From assembly GCA_017512025.1 (NCBI GenBank), contig JAFWHH010000008.1, positions 1-64,000 of the forward strand: a stretch of 64,000 nt of DNA, written 5' to 3'. The DNA is from Clostridia bacterium. Lineage in GTDB: Bacteria > Bacillota > Clostridia > TANB77 > CAG-508. Both the position numbers and the translations under genes were made by a program. Position 1 is the stretch's first letter, and every line of letters begins with the position of its first letter. Shown one piece after another: positions 43,146 through 53,576 of this stretch. Under the pieces are notes generated by a model. It did no database searches. It was not told the DNA's origin and saw nothing but the letters and a program-made list of their open reading frames with translations.

Positions 43146-44171
43146 TTATTCAATAAACATAGCATCTCCAAAGCTAAAGAATCTATATTTTTCCTCTACA
43201 GCCTTTTTATAGCTATCTAGAACAAAGTCTCTACCAGCTAAAGCTGATACAAGCATAACTAATGTTGATTCTGGTAAATGGAAATTTGTAATTAAAGCAT
43301 CAACACATTTAAAAGTATATCCTGGATAAATATATATATTTGTATCACCTTCAACAGCTTTAACCATTCCATTGTCATCTGATACAGACTCTAAAACTCT
43401 ACAAGATGTTGTACCAACTGCAATGATACGTCCACCATTTTGTCTTGTTTTATTAATCTTTTCAGCGTCCTCTTCTTTGATGTAATAGTGCTCTGTATGC
43501 ATATCATGATCTTCAATGTTCTCTTCTTTTACTGGTCTAAATGTACCAATACCAACATGAAGTGTAACATTTGCAATCTCAACACCTTTTGCTCTGATTT
43601 GCTCAAGTAAATCTTCTGTAAAATGAAGACCTGCTGTTGGAGCAGCTGCTGAACCTTCATATTTAGCATATACTGTTTGATACATTTCTTTCTTTTCAAG
43701 CTTCTCTTTTATATATGGTGGAAGAGGCATTAACCCAATTTGATCAAGTATTTCATTGAATATTCCGTCATATTCAAATTTAACTTTTCTATTTCCACCT
43801 TCCATTTTATCAATTACTTCTGCTTTTAATAAACCATCACCAAAGCTTACTCTTGCTCCTGGCATTAACTTTTTACCAGGTCTAACCATTACTTCCCAAG
43901 TGTCTCCTTCAATTCTATTTAGTAATAAGAATTCAACATTTGCTCCAGTAACTTCTTTAACTCCATATAATCTAGCAGGTATAACTTTAGTGTTATTTCT
44001 AACTAAGCAATCACCTGGTTTTAAATAGTCTAAAATATCTTTAAAAATTTTATGCTCAACACTTTTATCGCTTCTATGTAAAACCATAAGTCTTGCTTCA
44101 TCTCTTTTTTCAATTGGAGTTTGCGCAATTAATTCCTTTGGTAATTCGTAATCAAAATCTGATAATTTCAT
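43146..44171 (-). CDS. queA: S-adenosylmethionine:tRNA ribosyltransferase-isomerase
   Basis: 341 residues. Transfers and rearranges the ribose of SAM onto preQ1-tRNA to make epoxyqueuosine. Typical opening [16 protein letters not shown], then [24 protein letters not shown], the [13 protein letters not shown] block near residue 170, [12 protein letters not shown] and [18 protein letters not shown]. It follows the metalloprotease-like gene by 23 bases. I see no preQ1 riboswitch in front of the operon. Confidence 0.98.
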   Translation of the reverse strand: MKLSDFDYELPKELIAQTPIEKRDEARLMVLHRSDKSVEHKIFKDILDYLKPGDCLVRNNTKVIPARLYGVKEVTGANVEFLLLNRIEGDTWEVMVRPGKKLMPGARVSFGDGLLKAEVIDKMEGGNRKVKFEYDGIFNEILDQIGLMPLPPYIKEKLEKKEMYQTVYAKYEGSAAAPTAGLHFTEDLLEQIRAKGVEIANVTLHVGIGTFRPVKEENIEDHDMHTEHYYIKEEDAEKINKTRQNGGRIIAVGTTSCRVLESVSDDNGMVKAVEGDTNIYIYPGYTFKCVDALITNFHLPESTLVMLVSALAGRDFVLDSYKKAVEEKYRFFSFGDAMFIE

Positions 44172-44194
44172 TAAAAATTCATATCCTTTCAGTA

Positions 44195-45514
44195 TTAGTT
44201 GATAATTCCATCACGCATAGTCTTAATTACAAGCTTTAATCTTTCTAGGATATTCTTAACATCCTCAAACTCATCAAGCTTTTTAGCGTTTGAAAAATTA
44301 TTATCATTTAATGGTTTAAGATTGTATATTCTACTATCTAGTCCTAATCCTTCTTTTCCGATTGATTTTGTCATATATGCTTTATACCAATCATATAAAC
44401 CATTTAGATTATTCTCCATATATCCATAGACTTCATTATCATGAAGTGCTGGAATTTCAAATCCATATTTCTTACTATTTCTTTCAAGTGTATGTAGAAA
44501 TTCGTGTATAAAAACTTCTTCCGGAAATATATTTTCTTGTTCGATATACATATATTGCGAACTTCCCTCTTCTGTTGGCATTCTTATATTTGAAAAACCT
44601 ATTCCCTTATATTCCATACTACCAAGACCAATCCAGTTCTTGTTTGGAATACTAGAGTTTTCATCATTAAGTCTTGCACATACAAATATGTGGTCGAAGC
44701 TTTCTACATCTAAATATTTATCTATTAGCTTAGAAACATCCTTTGGATCAATATAATAACCTTTAGATTCATCATATGATAACTGTGTTATTGGTTCGTC
44801 TATCTCAATTACTTTATATGATACAGTCATTTGATGATTACTCATCTCATAGCAACTATTTTTAAATCTCTCCATGTTAGACCTAATTTGATTGATATCC
44901 TTTTCAGTCATAGAATACTTATAATCCATATCAAATAGCTTCACATTAACATTCTTAAAAACAAAACATGCAAAGTTCCAGTTATTATCTTCATCTAAAC
45001 ATCCTTCTTCGATTTTTAGATCAGAAAACCATGCTGTTCCCTTTACATTTCCTGAGTCAGAATCACCACCTAACATGAAACCAATATCAAGCTCCTCATT
45101 TTGCTTAGAATTAAACATTAAAGTAACTTTTGTCCAATCCTTAGTTCCTATTATAGCCTCTGATTGTTCATCAGACCCCATAATATAAATCTTAGCTCCA
45201 CTGTTCTCATATCTCTTGTTTAAAACTTCAACATCTTCAGTTTTAATCATACATGTTACTCTATAAGGTGTATTTTTATTTAATTTAACTGTTTTATAAA
45301 AAGTCGCGTTGTTATAATCTTTATTTTCGATTTTATAACTATTCATATCTGAATACTTTATAGTGTTATCTCTTGTAAAGAATGTAACTCCAGATCTAGA
45401 AAGTGCCTTTTTAAAATAACCATAGCCAATTTGCTTATATAGAGTATTCATAACTACTATTCCTATAAGAGCAAAAAGAGCTAAAAAAAGTACATTTTTT
45501 AGAAATCTTTTCAT
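44195..45514 (-). CDS. Secreted zincin-like metalloprotease with a jelly-roll domain
   Basis: 439 residues. An N-terminal signal or anchor ([18 protein letters not shown]) is followed by a carbohydrate-binding-like beta-sandwich (about 55-170: [39 protein letters not shown]). The C-terminal half has the zinc motif HEFLH at 337-341 in [13 protein letters not shown], with a likely third ligand further on. The substrate is unknown. It is first in the operon with queA and tgt, an odd partner for tRNA modification. Promoter at 45545-45573; GGGGGA precedes the ATG. Confidence 0.75.
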   Translation of the reverse strand: MKRFLKNVLFLALFALIGIVVMNTLYKQIGYGYFKKALSRSGVTFFTRDNTIKYSDMNSYKIENKDYNNATFYKTVKLNKNTPYRVTCMIKTEDVEVLNKRYENSGAKIYIMGSDEQSEAIIGTKDWTKVTLMFNSKQNEELDIGFMLGGDSDSGNVKGTAWFSDLKIEEGCLDEDNNWNFACFVFKNVNVKLFDMDYKYSMTEKDINQIRSNMERFKNSCYEMSNHQMTVSYKVIEIDEPITQLSYDESKGYYIDPKDVSKLIDKYLDVESFDHIFVCARLNDENSSIPNKNWIGLGSMEYKGIGFSNIRMPTEEGSSQYMYIEQENIFPEEVFIHEFLHTLERNSKKYGFEIPALHDNEVYGYMENNLNGLYDWYKAYMTKSIGKEGLGLDSRIYNLKPLNDNNFSNAKKLDEFEDVKNILERLKLVIKTMRDGIIN

Positions 45515-45544
45515 AAATCCCCCAAAATAATCATTATGTCATCT

Positions 45545-45573
45545 ATTATACTAAATTTTTCTTAAAATTTCAA
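45545..45573 (-). promoter_or_regulatory. Promoter of the metalloprotease-queA-tgt operon
   Basis: TTGAAA -35 (45568-45573), 17-base spacer, TATAAT -10 (45545-45550). Confidence 0.75.
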
Positions 45574-45622
45574 GCCTTTAGGGACTTTTTGATATCTTGG
45601 AATATAATTAGATAAAAGACGC

Positions 45623-45648
45623 AAAAAAACCATCCAAAGATGGTTTTT
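45623..45648 (-). terminator. Terminator of greA
   Basis: AAAAACCATC pairs with GATGGTTTTT around a short loop; the minus strand has seven T. Confidence 0.85.
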
Positions 45649-45684
45649 CATTATTATCTTATTTTTTATAATTCATCTATTAAA

Positions 45685-46164
45685 TTATTTAGTAATAGAT
45701 AGAATCTTGTATTGAACAACACCAGCTGGAGCTTCTACATCAATCACTTGATCTTTCTTTGCTCCTAATAAAGCTTTACCTATAGGTGATTCATTAGAAA
45801 TTCTGTTTTGAGCTAAATCAACCTCTGTTGATCCAACTATTGTATAAGCAATTTCCTCATCAAATTCGATATCTAATAACTTTACAGTGTTTCCTACTTG
45901 TACAGTTTTTGTATCGATTTCTGATTCATCTATAATCTTAGCATATCTAATCTTGTTCTCTAATTCATTTATTAAATTTTCATTTTCAGCTTGAGCATTT
46001 TTAGCTTCATCATATTCAGAGTTTTCTGATAAATCTCCAAATCCTAATGCAATTTTTATACGCTCTGAAATTTCTGCTCTTTTTTCAGTTTTTAAATATT
46101 CTAATTCTTTCTCTAAATTCTCAAATCCTTCTTGAGTTAATATTACCTCTTTGTTTTCCTCCAT
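45685..46164 (-). CDS. greA: Transcription elongation factor GreA
   Basis: 159 residues from the ATG at 46162-46164; the frame extends to an upstream TTG (46173), but GGAAGGA sits 9 bases before the ATG. Rescues stalled RNA polymerase by stimulating transcript cleavage. N-terminal coiled coil with the acidic tip LGFGDLSENSEYDEAKNAQ (about 40-58) and C-terminal FKBP-like domain (ESPIGKALLGAKKDQVIDVEAPAG). Last gene of the operon starting with the GH18 protein. Confidence 0.97.
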   Translation of the reverse strand: MEENKEVILTQEGFENLEKELEYLKTEKRAEISERIKIALGFGDLSENSEYDEAKNAQAENENLINELENKIRYAKIIDESEIDTKTVQVGNTVKLLDIEFDEEIAYTIVGSTEVDLAQNRISNESPIGKALLGAKKDQVIDVEAPAGVVQYKILSITK

Positions 46165-46214
46165 ATGTCTCAATCCTTCCTATGTTAAATTTAAGCTCAT
46201 AAGTCCAAGTTATC

Positions 46215-47132
46215 TTAATCCATTTTTCTTGTTTTGTCAAGCTTTATTGAACTATTTGTATAATTATTAATAATTTCATCATTCGGTATAATTCCCCTAA
46301 TACCAATTAAATCCATTATTTTACAATTATCACTTTCAATACAATTAACTGCATCTTTATAACTAAAATCTTGAATAAAGCTATTATATAAATTCACTTT
46401 ATCGTATTTATCCTTGTTTATATAGTCTCTATATCTATTTTTAAAGTCGATTTGTATGGAATCTATAATACTACCTTGAAAGCTACTTTTCAAGCATATT
46501 TGGCTATTTTTCAAATTAATAATTAGACAATTTCTATTGATGCAAAATTCATTTATTAATTCATTATCAAAGTCCAAGTTAATTAATATCTTTGCTCTCT
46601 TAAGAGCCTTCCTTTTGTTATTAGAAATAGATATAACTGCATCATTTCGATTAACTATACTTTTTTCTAATCTTCTCATATATCCAATTCTAGTTGTAGC
46701 AATATTTATGCACTTAAACCAATCCAGTATTCCGATTAAAATTTCTTTATTATTTTCATCTTGCATCGTTAAATGAACACATTCATTTCTTAAGTCTATA
46801 TTCAAAACCTTTTCTATATAATCCAGAATACCCTGTAGATTAGCTTTCATCACATATTTTTCTCTTGGAACATATTTGATATGATTAATACATTCAATTA
46901 TTTCAATATCTTTTACAATTAATGCATTGCTCTTCAAAATATCTAAATTATGTTTAATTAGATACTTGTTAATTTTCTTATAAGCACTTTGATTAATATA
47001 TTTTTTATTAATATATATACACTCTTTATTGTTATCTATGTTGATAACAGAAAACCTATAAAACATTTTATCAACTATTCTTTTTAGCGATTTCTTTTGT
47101 CCATTTTCTTTATAATCAATGTAATAAGTCAT
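46215..47132 (-). CDS. Unrecognised protein between greA and the GH18 gene
   Basis: 305 residues from the ATG at 47130-47132, 5 bases after TAGGTG; the open frame extends to 47159 without a ribosome binding site. Rich in Ile, Asn and Lys. A middle part (NIATTRIGYMRRLEKS, then NDAVISISNNKRKALKRAKILINLDF, then NRNCLIINLKN) looks like a Rossmann-type alpha/beta domain. No motif allows a function to be given; I have the impression that similar proteins occur near greA in other Clostridia but cannot verify it. Confidence 0.6.
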   Translation of the reverse strand: MTYYIDYKENGQKKSLKRIVDKMFYRFSVINIDNNKECIYINKKYINQSAYKKINKYLIKHNLDILKSNALIVKDIEIIECINHIKYVPREKYVMKANLQGILDYIEKVLNIDLRNECVHLTMQDENNKEILIGILDWFKCINIATTRIGYMRRLEKSIVNRNDAVISISNNKRKALKRAKILINLDFDNELINEFCINRNCLIINLKNSQICLKSSFQGSIIDSIQIDFKNRYRDYINKDKYDKVNLYNSFIQDFSYKDAVNCIESDNCKIMDLIGIRGIIPNDEIINNYTNSSIKLDKTRKMD

Positions 47133-47173
47133 AAAAACACCTACATAAATTCTATGCAAGTGTTTTTATTTTA

Positions 47174-48910
47174 TTAAAATAATTTCTGTTCAACAACGTT
47201 CCATATATTCTCTGTCTCACAGCCTTTTTCCCAGAAAGCTACACCACCGAGATTATATTGCTCTACTAAATCCAATTTTTTACTAACTGATTCTTCATCT
47301 TCTACCCACATCTTATACGTGAAACCATTTTCCACATATTCAATGTAGTTTTGGCAAGCATCTGCAAGCCATTCTTTCTTTGTTGCTTTTGCCAAATACT
47401 TATCTTGTTTGTTCATATTAATATCAAAGCTTCCAGCTGATGTTCCATCGCTATTTACCTTCCACATTCTTGAAAAGAATGGTATAGCAACTATTATCTT
47501 TCTAGAATCAACTTCGTTATTCTTAATAAACTTATTTATATTGTTTTCAACCCATTCAATTGAAGCATTGCTTCCAACTCTACTACCATTCTTTGATGTT
47601 TGATCATAGGCCATAAATACAATATAATCTGCAACGTCACCTATTGTCTTTCTATCGTAACAAAGTGACCAGTTTGGGCTTCCATCTGGAGCAGTTACAT
47701 CAACAGATAATTTCATTCCTAGACTTTCAAGTCTTGGTTTTAGCTCAATTATTAACCTTGAAAAATATTCTTTATCACTTTGATTAATATTTTCCATATC
47801 AATATTTACGCCATTAAAGCTATATTTTTGACATATTTGAATAATTTGATTTATTAAACTTTCTCTCTTTTTATAATCAGAAAGCATACTTCTCATATTA
47901 TCAGTCAATAAGTTATCACATTTAACCATAGACCATATTTCATAGCCCTTTGATTTTGCCCATGAAATATAATTTAATCCCGAATCACCAACATTTTCCT
48001 TTATGTTTCCGTTTTCATCAACAAACATAAATGATGGAGAAACAACATTTATTCCTTTGTATGTTGTATTTGAATCATTCTTTGGTGTTGCGATTGTATT
48101 TTCAAAGTAATCCCAAACCAAACTTACCTTTGCTTTTTCAACTTCTTTAGCAGCTTCTCTAACAACCTTTATATCTCCTAAAGATTTTTTATTTACATAT
48201 CCGATTGTTCCATTTTCTGTTCTTACAGTAACCCAATCCTTAGACATTTTTTTCTTCATGTTGTTATACCATCTAATTATTTTTCCTTTTAATGTTTGAG
48301 GCTCTGGAGTTGAATCTGTGTTTTCAGATTCTGCTACTTCTTTAACATACACTGTCGATCCTTTATCAACTTTTTCTAAAGTTCTTGAAAAATTGGTTTG
48401 TTTACTCTTAATTGAAACTTTAGTGTTTGTTGTAGCAGCCTTAAGCTCTGTATTAGTTGATTCTATCGCTACGATATTTGTGCTTTCATTATATTTTACT
48501 TTAATATCATAAAAATCTTCTAACAAATTAATTGGTATGTATTTTAGATTATCCTTTTCGATAATCTTTGCATTTACAGTATTATTATCAATCTTAACTG
48601 TACCTGCATTAATATCAAAACAAGCTATATGACCATTTCCTGTTGCAATAATGTAATTGTATTTTGAATCATAATATGTATATCTATCAAAATAATTATT
48701 TATATCGTCTAAAGAAACATACTCATAACCATTTTCTCTTATAACTTCGCCCTTCATCGTTCCAGTTACATTTCTAAAGTTTATAACTAAATTTGTTCTA
48801 TCTTCATAACCACTTTTCTTATAATTCGGTGCTATACATATACAAAAACCTATTACTCCAAGAAGTAATAAAACTAAAATTACTATAATTATATTTCTAA
48901 CTATCTTCAT
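47174..48910 (-). CDS. Envelope GH18-family glycosidase with copper-amine-oxidase-N-like and SH3 domains
   Basis: 578 residues. Membrane anchor (NIIIVILVLLLLGVIGFCICIA, about 6-27), two copper-amine-oxidase-N-like modules (about 40-150), an SH3-like region around YVKEVAES and WVTVRTENGTIGYVNKKSLG (about 185-245), and a C-terminal GH18 barrel (about 280-578) with the catalytic strand FNGVNIDMEN, then MAYDQTSKNGSRVGS and a terminal GGVAFWEKG. This layout resembles spore and wall N-acetylglucosaminidases (YaaH/SleL or YdhD type) acting on peptidoglycan. First gene of the operon with the unknown gene and greA. Confidence 0.85.
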   Translation of the reverse strand: MKIVRNIIIVILVLLLLGVIGFCICIAPNYKKSGYEDRTNLVINFRNVTGTMKGEVIRENGYEYVSLDDINNYFDRYTYYDSKYNYIIATGNGHIACFDINAGTVKIDNNTVNAKIIEKDNLKYIPINLLEDFYDIKVKYNESTNIVAIESTNTELKAATTNTKVSIKSKQTNFSRTLEKVDKGSTVYVKEVAESENTDSTPEPQTLKGKIIRWYNNMKKKMSKDWVTVRTENGTIGYVNKKSLGDIKVVREAAKEVEKAKVSLVWDYFENTIATPKNDSNTTYKGINVVSPSFMFVDENGNIKENVGDSGLNYISWAKSKGYEIWSMVKCDNLLTDNMRSMLSDYKKRESLINQIIQICQKYSFNGVNIDMENINQSDKEYFSRLIIELKPRLESLGMKLSVDVTAPDGSPNWSLCYDRKTIGDVADYIVFMAYDQTSKNGSRVGSNASIEWVENNINKFIKNNEVDSRKIIVAIPFFSRMWKVNSDGTSAGSFDINMNKQDKYLAKATKKEWLADACQNYIEYVENGFTYKMWVEDEESVSKKLDLVEQYNLGGVAFWEKGCETENIWNVVEQKLF

Positions 48911-48944
48911 AAAAACCTCTATTCTATATTTTCATCATGTATTT

Positions 48945-48973
48945 ATGATAGCAAAAAAACATTTAGCTATCAA
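48945..48973 (-). promoter_or_regulatory. Promoter of the GH18-greA operon
   Basis: TTGATA -35 (48968-48973), 17-base spacer, TATCAT -10 (48945-48950). Confidence 0.6.
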
Positions 48974-49006
48974 GTATATTTTATATCAAATTATTTTAAA
49001 AAGTAA

Positions 49007-49038
49007 AAGAAAAGTCTACACAATGTAGACTTTTCTTT
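49007..49038 (-). terminator. Terminator of pgi
   Basis: AGAAAAGTCTACA pairs with TGTAGACTTTTCT around a short CAAT-type loop. Confidence 0.85.
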
Positions 49039-49079
49039 ATATTGTTAAAATTATCATTTTAAATACTATTATTTATATT

Positions 49080-50381
49080 TTACATGAACTCACCTATTTT
49101 ATTTTTACCAAGAAGTTCATACATATTATTCTTATATTTTTCAACACCTGGTTGATTAAATGGATTTACTCCTAGAAGCATTCCAGACATAGCACAAGCC
49201 TTCTCAAAGAAGTATATTAAATGACCGATTGCTTTTTCATTTAGAGAATCAATATCAATAACTATATTTGGAACATCACCATCAACATGTGCTGTTATTG
49301 TTGCTTCCATAGCTTTTTGATTTACAAAAGAAAGATTCTTTCCAGCAATATAATTTAATTCATCTAAGTTTTCATTATCATAACCGATAACTATATCTGT
49401 TTCAGACTTTTCTACATTTAATACTGTTTCAAATAAATTTCTTCTTCCATCTTGCACATATTGTCCAAGTGAGTGTAAATCAGTTGTATATGTAACTGAT
49501 GCTGGGAAAATACCCTTAAAGTCTTTTCCTTCGCTTTCTCCATATAATTGTTTCCACCATTCAGCTAAATAAAATAATTTTGGTTCATATGATGCAAGTA
49601 TTTCTATATTCTTTTCGTTTCCATATAAAATGTTCCTTACAACAGCATATTTGTAACAATCATTATTTCTTAGATCATCATTATTATATTCTTCAGCTGC
49701 TTCTCTTGCACCTTCCATTAATTTATCAATGTTTAATCCAGCAACAGCAATTGGTAGTATTCCAACAGCTGTTAATACTGAATATCTTCCTCCAATATTC
49801 TCTGGAATATTTAACTTAACATATTTTTCTTGAAGAGCAATTTTATACAAAGCTCCTTTTCTCTTTGTAGTTGTAACAAAAATTCTTTTTCTAGCTTCAT
49901 CAACTCCATACTTATCTTCCATTAGATTTCTAAATATTCTAAATGCGATAGCTGGTTCAGTTGTTTTTCCAGATTTAGAAATAACATTTAATGATATATC
50001 TTTGTCAGATACATATTCAATAATTTCATTTATATAATTTGGATTTAAATTGTTACCAACATATATAATTTCTGTTCCTTTTCTTTCAAATTGATTTGTT
50101 AATGATTCAATTACAGATCTAGCACCTAAATATGAACCACCAATACCAATTACAATAAGTACATCAGAATCAGTTCTAACTTTGCTTGCAATCTTTTTTA
50201 TTTTCTCAAATTCAGTTTTATCATAGTTTATAGGCCATTCAATCCATCCTGTAAACTTTGTATCGTCATTTAATCCTTTGTTTAACTCCTTGTGAGCTTT
50301 CTTTACTTGGTCTGCGTATGCACTAATCTCATTAGCTGGAATCCCTGCATATTTTAAATTTAGTTTGATATCTTTTTTCAT
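49080..50381 (-). CDS. pgi: Glucose-6-phosphate isomerase
   Basis: 433 residues, the usual length for Firmicutes/Clostridia PGI. Interconverts glucose-6-phosphate and fructose-6-phosphate in glycolysis. Signature features: GIGGSYLGARSVIE near residues 81-94, NVISKSGKTTEPAIAFR near 140-156, NIGGRYSVLTAVGILP near 196-211, and the C-terminal FNQPGVEKYKNNM. Single-gene unit with promoter and terminator. Confidence 0.97.
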   Translation of the reverse strand: MKKDIKLNLKYAGIPANEISAYADQVKKAHKELNKGLNDDTKFTGWIEWPINYDKTEFEKIKKIASKVRTDSDVLIVIGIGGSYLGARSVIESLTNQFERKGTEIIYVGNNLNPNYINEIIEYVSDKDISLNVISKSGKTTEPAIAFRIFRNLMEDKYGVDEARKRIFVTTTKRKGALYKIALQEKYVKLNIPENIGGRYSVLTAVGILPIAVAGLNIDKLMEGAREAAEEYNNDDLRNNDCYKYAVVRNILYGNEKNIEILASYEPKLFYLAEWWKQLYGESEGKDFKGIFPASVTYTTDLHSLGQYVQDGRRNLFETVLNVEKSETDIVIGYDNENLDELNYIAGKNLSFVNQKAMEATITAHVDGDVPNIVIDIDSLNEKAIGHLIYFFEKACAMSGMLLGVNPFNQPGVEKYKNNMYELLGKNKIGEFM

Positions 50382-50417
50382 GCATTACACTCCTTTCTGT
50401 CTTCCGTTTTCATTTAT

Positions 50418-50446
50418 ATAATATATTATTACCACAGATATTTCAA
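50418..50446 (-). promoter_or_regulatory. Promoter of pgi
   Basis: TTGAAA -35 (50441-50446), 17-base spacer, TATTAT -10 (50418-50423). Confidence 0.65.
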
Positions 50447-50481
50447 GATTTTTTTATGTTTTACGACATTATATTGCATAC

Positions 50482-50512
50482 AAAAAAAGTATAGCATAAG
50501 CTATACTTTTTT
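50482..50512 (-). terminator. Terminator of the frameshifted WG-repeat gene
   Basis: AAAAAAGTATAGC pairs perfectly with GCTATACTTTTTT around a four-base loop; seven T follow on the minus strand. Confidence 0.9.
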
Positions 50513-50513
50513 A

Positions 50514-52182
50514 TTAATTATTTGTAGTTGTGTTTGTTACTGTGTTTGTAGGTTCAGTTGTTGTATTTGTGGTATTTGTTGTGTTTTTTACTGTATTTGT
50601 ATTGTTATTTCCTGTTCCTGATGTTGCATTAACCTTATTCGCTCTAGCTGGTTCCATATAAGCATCATATATATTAATTCTATGTGTGCTACCATCTGTA
50701 GCAACAATTTTCATTACATATTCTCTTTCATTATTTATAGTTGTTGAATATATTTCTTCTGCATCAAAACCAATCTTTTGCTTTGTTTCAGCATTTACAA
50801 GACAATATACATATTTTTGATTGTCATTATTATCATTTTGAACTGGTGCATTTGGGTCTGTCGTTGTTGGAGTAGATCCAAATATAATTCCTGCAACACC
50901 ATTCTTTAAGTTTGGTACGCATATTGCAGGTTTTCCACCTTCACCACTATTACATCCAATCTTTTCGTATTGAGGAACTATTGATAACTTACCATCTAGT
51001 GTAGCAATTCCCCACTTATCATCTCTTTTTACAGGAATGTATTTACTATCAATTAGATAACGATTCTCCATTTCCTCATAATCGCTATAGTTTTCTATAC
51101 CAATTGTTTGATATTCACATTTTAACACGGTTTCCGCTTTACCTTCAGAAATCTTTAATAAACCATATTTATCACTTTGTTTAACACCATATAATGATCC
51201 ATCATCTGCTATTTGATTTATTTCTTGATATACTGGATCAACTAATGTTTCAACACTTCTTACATCAACATTAAGTTTTAAAATACCCATTTCATGCTTA
51301 TCAGATGTTGTTACTATTAAGCATTTTAAACCTTCAATAAACTTTATATCTGAATATTTACAACTTAATACGTAATTTCCCTCTTGATATGAATTGTAAT
51401 CTTGTATACCATAATCACCACTTGAACTTCTAACTAGCGCATATCCATACTTAAGTAATTTTTTATTGTAATATGCTATATTCTCCGTAACAACTGTATC
51501 TCCTATTATTCCAGCAGCTACATTGCTCAATCCATCAAGTGTATATATCTTAACTGTCTTATTCTTCTCATCAACTAGTACTCTAACGTTAAATCCAAGC
51601 TCAATTGCACTTTGCGTAGCATATATTTCATTGTTTTCATATATTACTCCACCTTCGATATTGAAATATTCATATTCATAATCGCTAAGCATAAGCTCTT
51701 TTTTATCATTACCGCATATTCTTTTTTATTTCTTCGTTTTCTGCTTTGTTGTCCCTTACTTTGTATATTGCAGATGAACCAGCAACATATGAGGTATACT
51801 CATTTTCAGTTTTTATATGACACTTAGTAACATCTTCACCCTTACCTCTGTATTCATCATTAAAGTATGATACTCTTCTTGAATCATTATCTTCAAGGCC
51901 ATTATTCAACACATTAGTTAGCTCTCTAACAGAAATATATATTTCACCACTTTCAGATTTTCTAAAGTGTTTCTTATCTTGCATTAAGAACAGAGAAGAA
52001 TTAAATGATTTCTTTTCATCATTAACAGTAACTGTCATCGTATTTTTCTTCTTAATCACTGAATAAACTAATATCACAATCACAAGTGCAACTAATACCG
52101 CAATTGCAATTATTATAAGTTTCGTGACCTTCTTTTGCTTCTCTTCAGACTCTTTTTCGATATTTTCGTCAATTAAATTCAT
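50514..52182 (-). pseudogene. WG-repeat surface protein paralogue interrupted by a +1 frameshift in an A6 run
   Basis: Two consecutive frames (51709-52182, 157 residues; 50514-51692, 392 residues) together reproduce the whole layout of the protein at 40488-41939: membrane helix, copper-amine-oxidase-N-like domain, WG-type repeats (KYGLLKISEGKAETVLKCEYQTIG, KWGIATLDGKLSIVPQYEKIG), then a Thr/Asn-rich tail unique to this copy. Removing one A from the six-A run at 51722-51727 joins the frames in place (EEIKRICGNDKKELML). No good ribosome binding site precedes the second part. It may be a pseudogene, a slippage-controlled gene or a sequencing error. Promoter at 52218-52246. Confidence 0.75.
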
Positions 52183-52217
52183 AATTATACTCCTTCTCTT
52201 CAGTCTTTTTCACAATT

Positions 52218-52246
52218 ATTTTATCGAATTGAATTTTCTTTGTCAA
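52218..52246 (-). promoter_or_regulatory. Promoter of the frameshifted WG-repeat gene
   Basis: TTGACA -35 (52241-52246), 17-base spacer, TAAAAT -10 (52218-52223). A consensus promoter in front of a broken gene suggests that the break is recent or tolerated. Confidence 0.75.
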
Positions 52247-52255
52247 TAATTTTAA

Positions 52256-53485
52256 CTATTTCTTTCTACGTAAAATCCAACCATTTTTAACATCAATTGG
52301 AATAATCATTTTAACGCTTTGACCAGCCTTCCCAGGATTTACACATTCAATACTTTCGTCTGTTTCTGTGTCCCATAATTCAGCTATTGTAAACTCAAAT
52401 GGCTCAAGTTTTCCTGGAATAAGAACTTCCATTACATCTCCGACTTTAAGTTTATTCTTAATCTCGATTACTACTTTTTCACCAGAATCATCTACAACTT
52501 TACCACCATACTCAAAGTTTGGATTATATTGTTTTCCTTCAAATTCTTGGAAATCCTTATTGTTTCTATCGTTGAAATAAAAAGTAGTTAATCCTCTTGT
52601 TTTAACTTTATCAAGCTCTTTTAAATACTTTGTATAATCATAGTGCTCTGGATCTGCCATATAATCATCAAGAGCATTTCTGTATGCACTAACAACTGAT
52701 GCTAAATAATATTCTGTCTTTAGTCTTCCTTCAATTTTTAAGCTATCAATACCCATTTCAACTATCTCAGGTATCTCTTTTATTAAGCATAAATCTTTTG
52801 AAGAAAAGATATATGTTCCTTTATCGTCATACTCAACAGGCATTAGGTTACCTGGATTATTATGCTCCTCAACGTACACATTATAAGCCCATCTACAACT
52901 TTGAGCACAATCACCTAAGTTAGCACTTCTACCAGCTAAGAAATCACTTAAGAAGCATCTTCCAGAATATCCAAAACAAATTGCACCATGAACAAAAATC
53001 TCTGTCTCAAGATCATCTGGTGTAATTTTGATAAGCTCTTTAATTTGATCTTTATTTAATTCTCTTGCAAGAATAACACGTTTAGCACCATTTCTATACC
53101 AGAAATTTGCAGTATGTCCACTTACAATATTAGCTTGAGTACTAATGTGAATATCCACATCAGGAGCTTCTTCCTTAACAATATCAAGTATTCCACCATC
53201 AGCTAGAATAATCGCATCAACTTTTAGTTTTTGAAGCATTCTAGCTTGTTTTTTTACTTCCTCATAGCTCTCATCCCAAGCATAAATATTTATAGTTGTA
53301 TATACTTTCTTTCCAATACTATGTGCATATTCAATTGTTTTAGCTAGTGACTCATCATCCATTTCAGCTCTTGTTCTTAATGATAAAGATGATGTTCCTG
53401 CATAAACAGCATCAGCTCCATATAAAAATGCAGTCTTTGCTTTTTCAAAAGATCCAACTGGTGCTAAAATTTCTGGTTTCTTCAT
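52256..53485 (-). CDS. trhP: U32-family protein, tRNA 5-hydroxyuridine synthase (TrhP-like)
   Basis: 409 residues. U32 signature EIFVHGAICFGYSGRCFLSDFLAGRSANLGDCAQSCRW region (about 160-200; quoted in part: HGAICFGYSGRC), with the conserved Cys that bind iron-sulphur, and the opening ILAPVGSFEKAKTAFLYGADAVY. Formerly called a collagenase-like peptidase, the subgroup with this length makes 5-hydroxyuridine at tRNA position 34 using prephenate in E. coli and B. subtilis. TrmR at 7974-8564 would methylate that product. AAAGGAG precedes the ATG. Confidence 0.85.
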   Translation of the reverse strand: MKKPEILAPVGSFEKAKTAFLYGADAVYAGTSSLSLRTRAEMDDESLAKTIEYAHSIGKKVYTTINIYAWDESYEEVKKQARMLQKLKVDAIILADGGILDIVKEEAPDVDIHISTQANIVSGHTANFWYRNGAKRVILARELNKDQIKELIKITPDDLETEIFVHGAICFGYSGRCFLSDFLAGRSANLGDCAQSCRWAYNVYVEEHNNPGNLMPVEYDDKGTYIFSSKDLCLIKEIPEIVEMGIDSLKIEGRLKTEYYLASVVSAYRNALDDYMADPEHYDYTKYLKELDKVKTRGLTTFYFNDRNNKDFQEFEGKQYNPNFEYGGKVVDDSGEKVVIEIKNKLKVGDVMEVLIPGKLEPFEFTIAELWDTETDESIECVNPGKAGQSVKMIIPIDVKNGWILRRKK

Positions 53486-53576
53486 TTTAATTCTCCTTTA
53501 TTTATCACAAATAATTATCATATTCGCTATTATAACACATTTTTTATATAATATCTACACCATTAAACACTTTTAA

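Noticed and set aside
44172-45544. preQ1 riboswitch controlling queA-tgt
   Set aside because: The leader of the operon is only about 30 bases long from its promoter and shows no pseudoknot-type sequence.
51722-51727. Programmed -1 frameshift at A-AAA-AAG
   Set aside because: The heptamer fits a -1 site, but the downstream frame needs a +1 (or -2) shift, so classic -1 frameshifting would not restore it.
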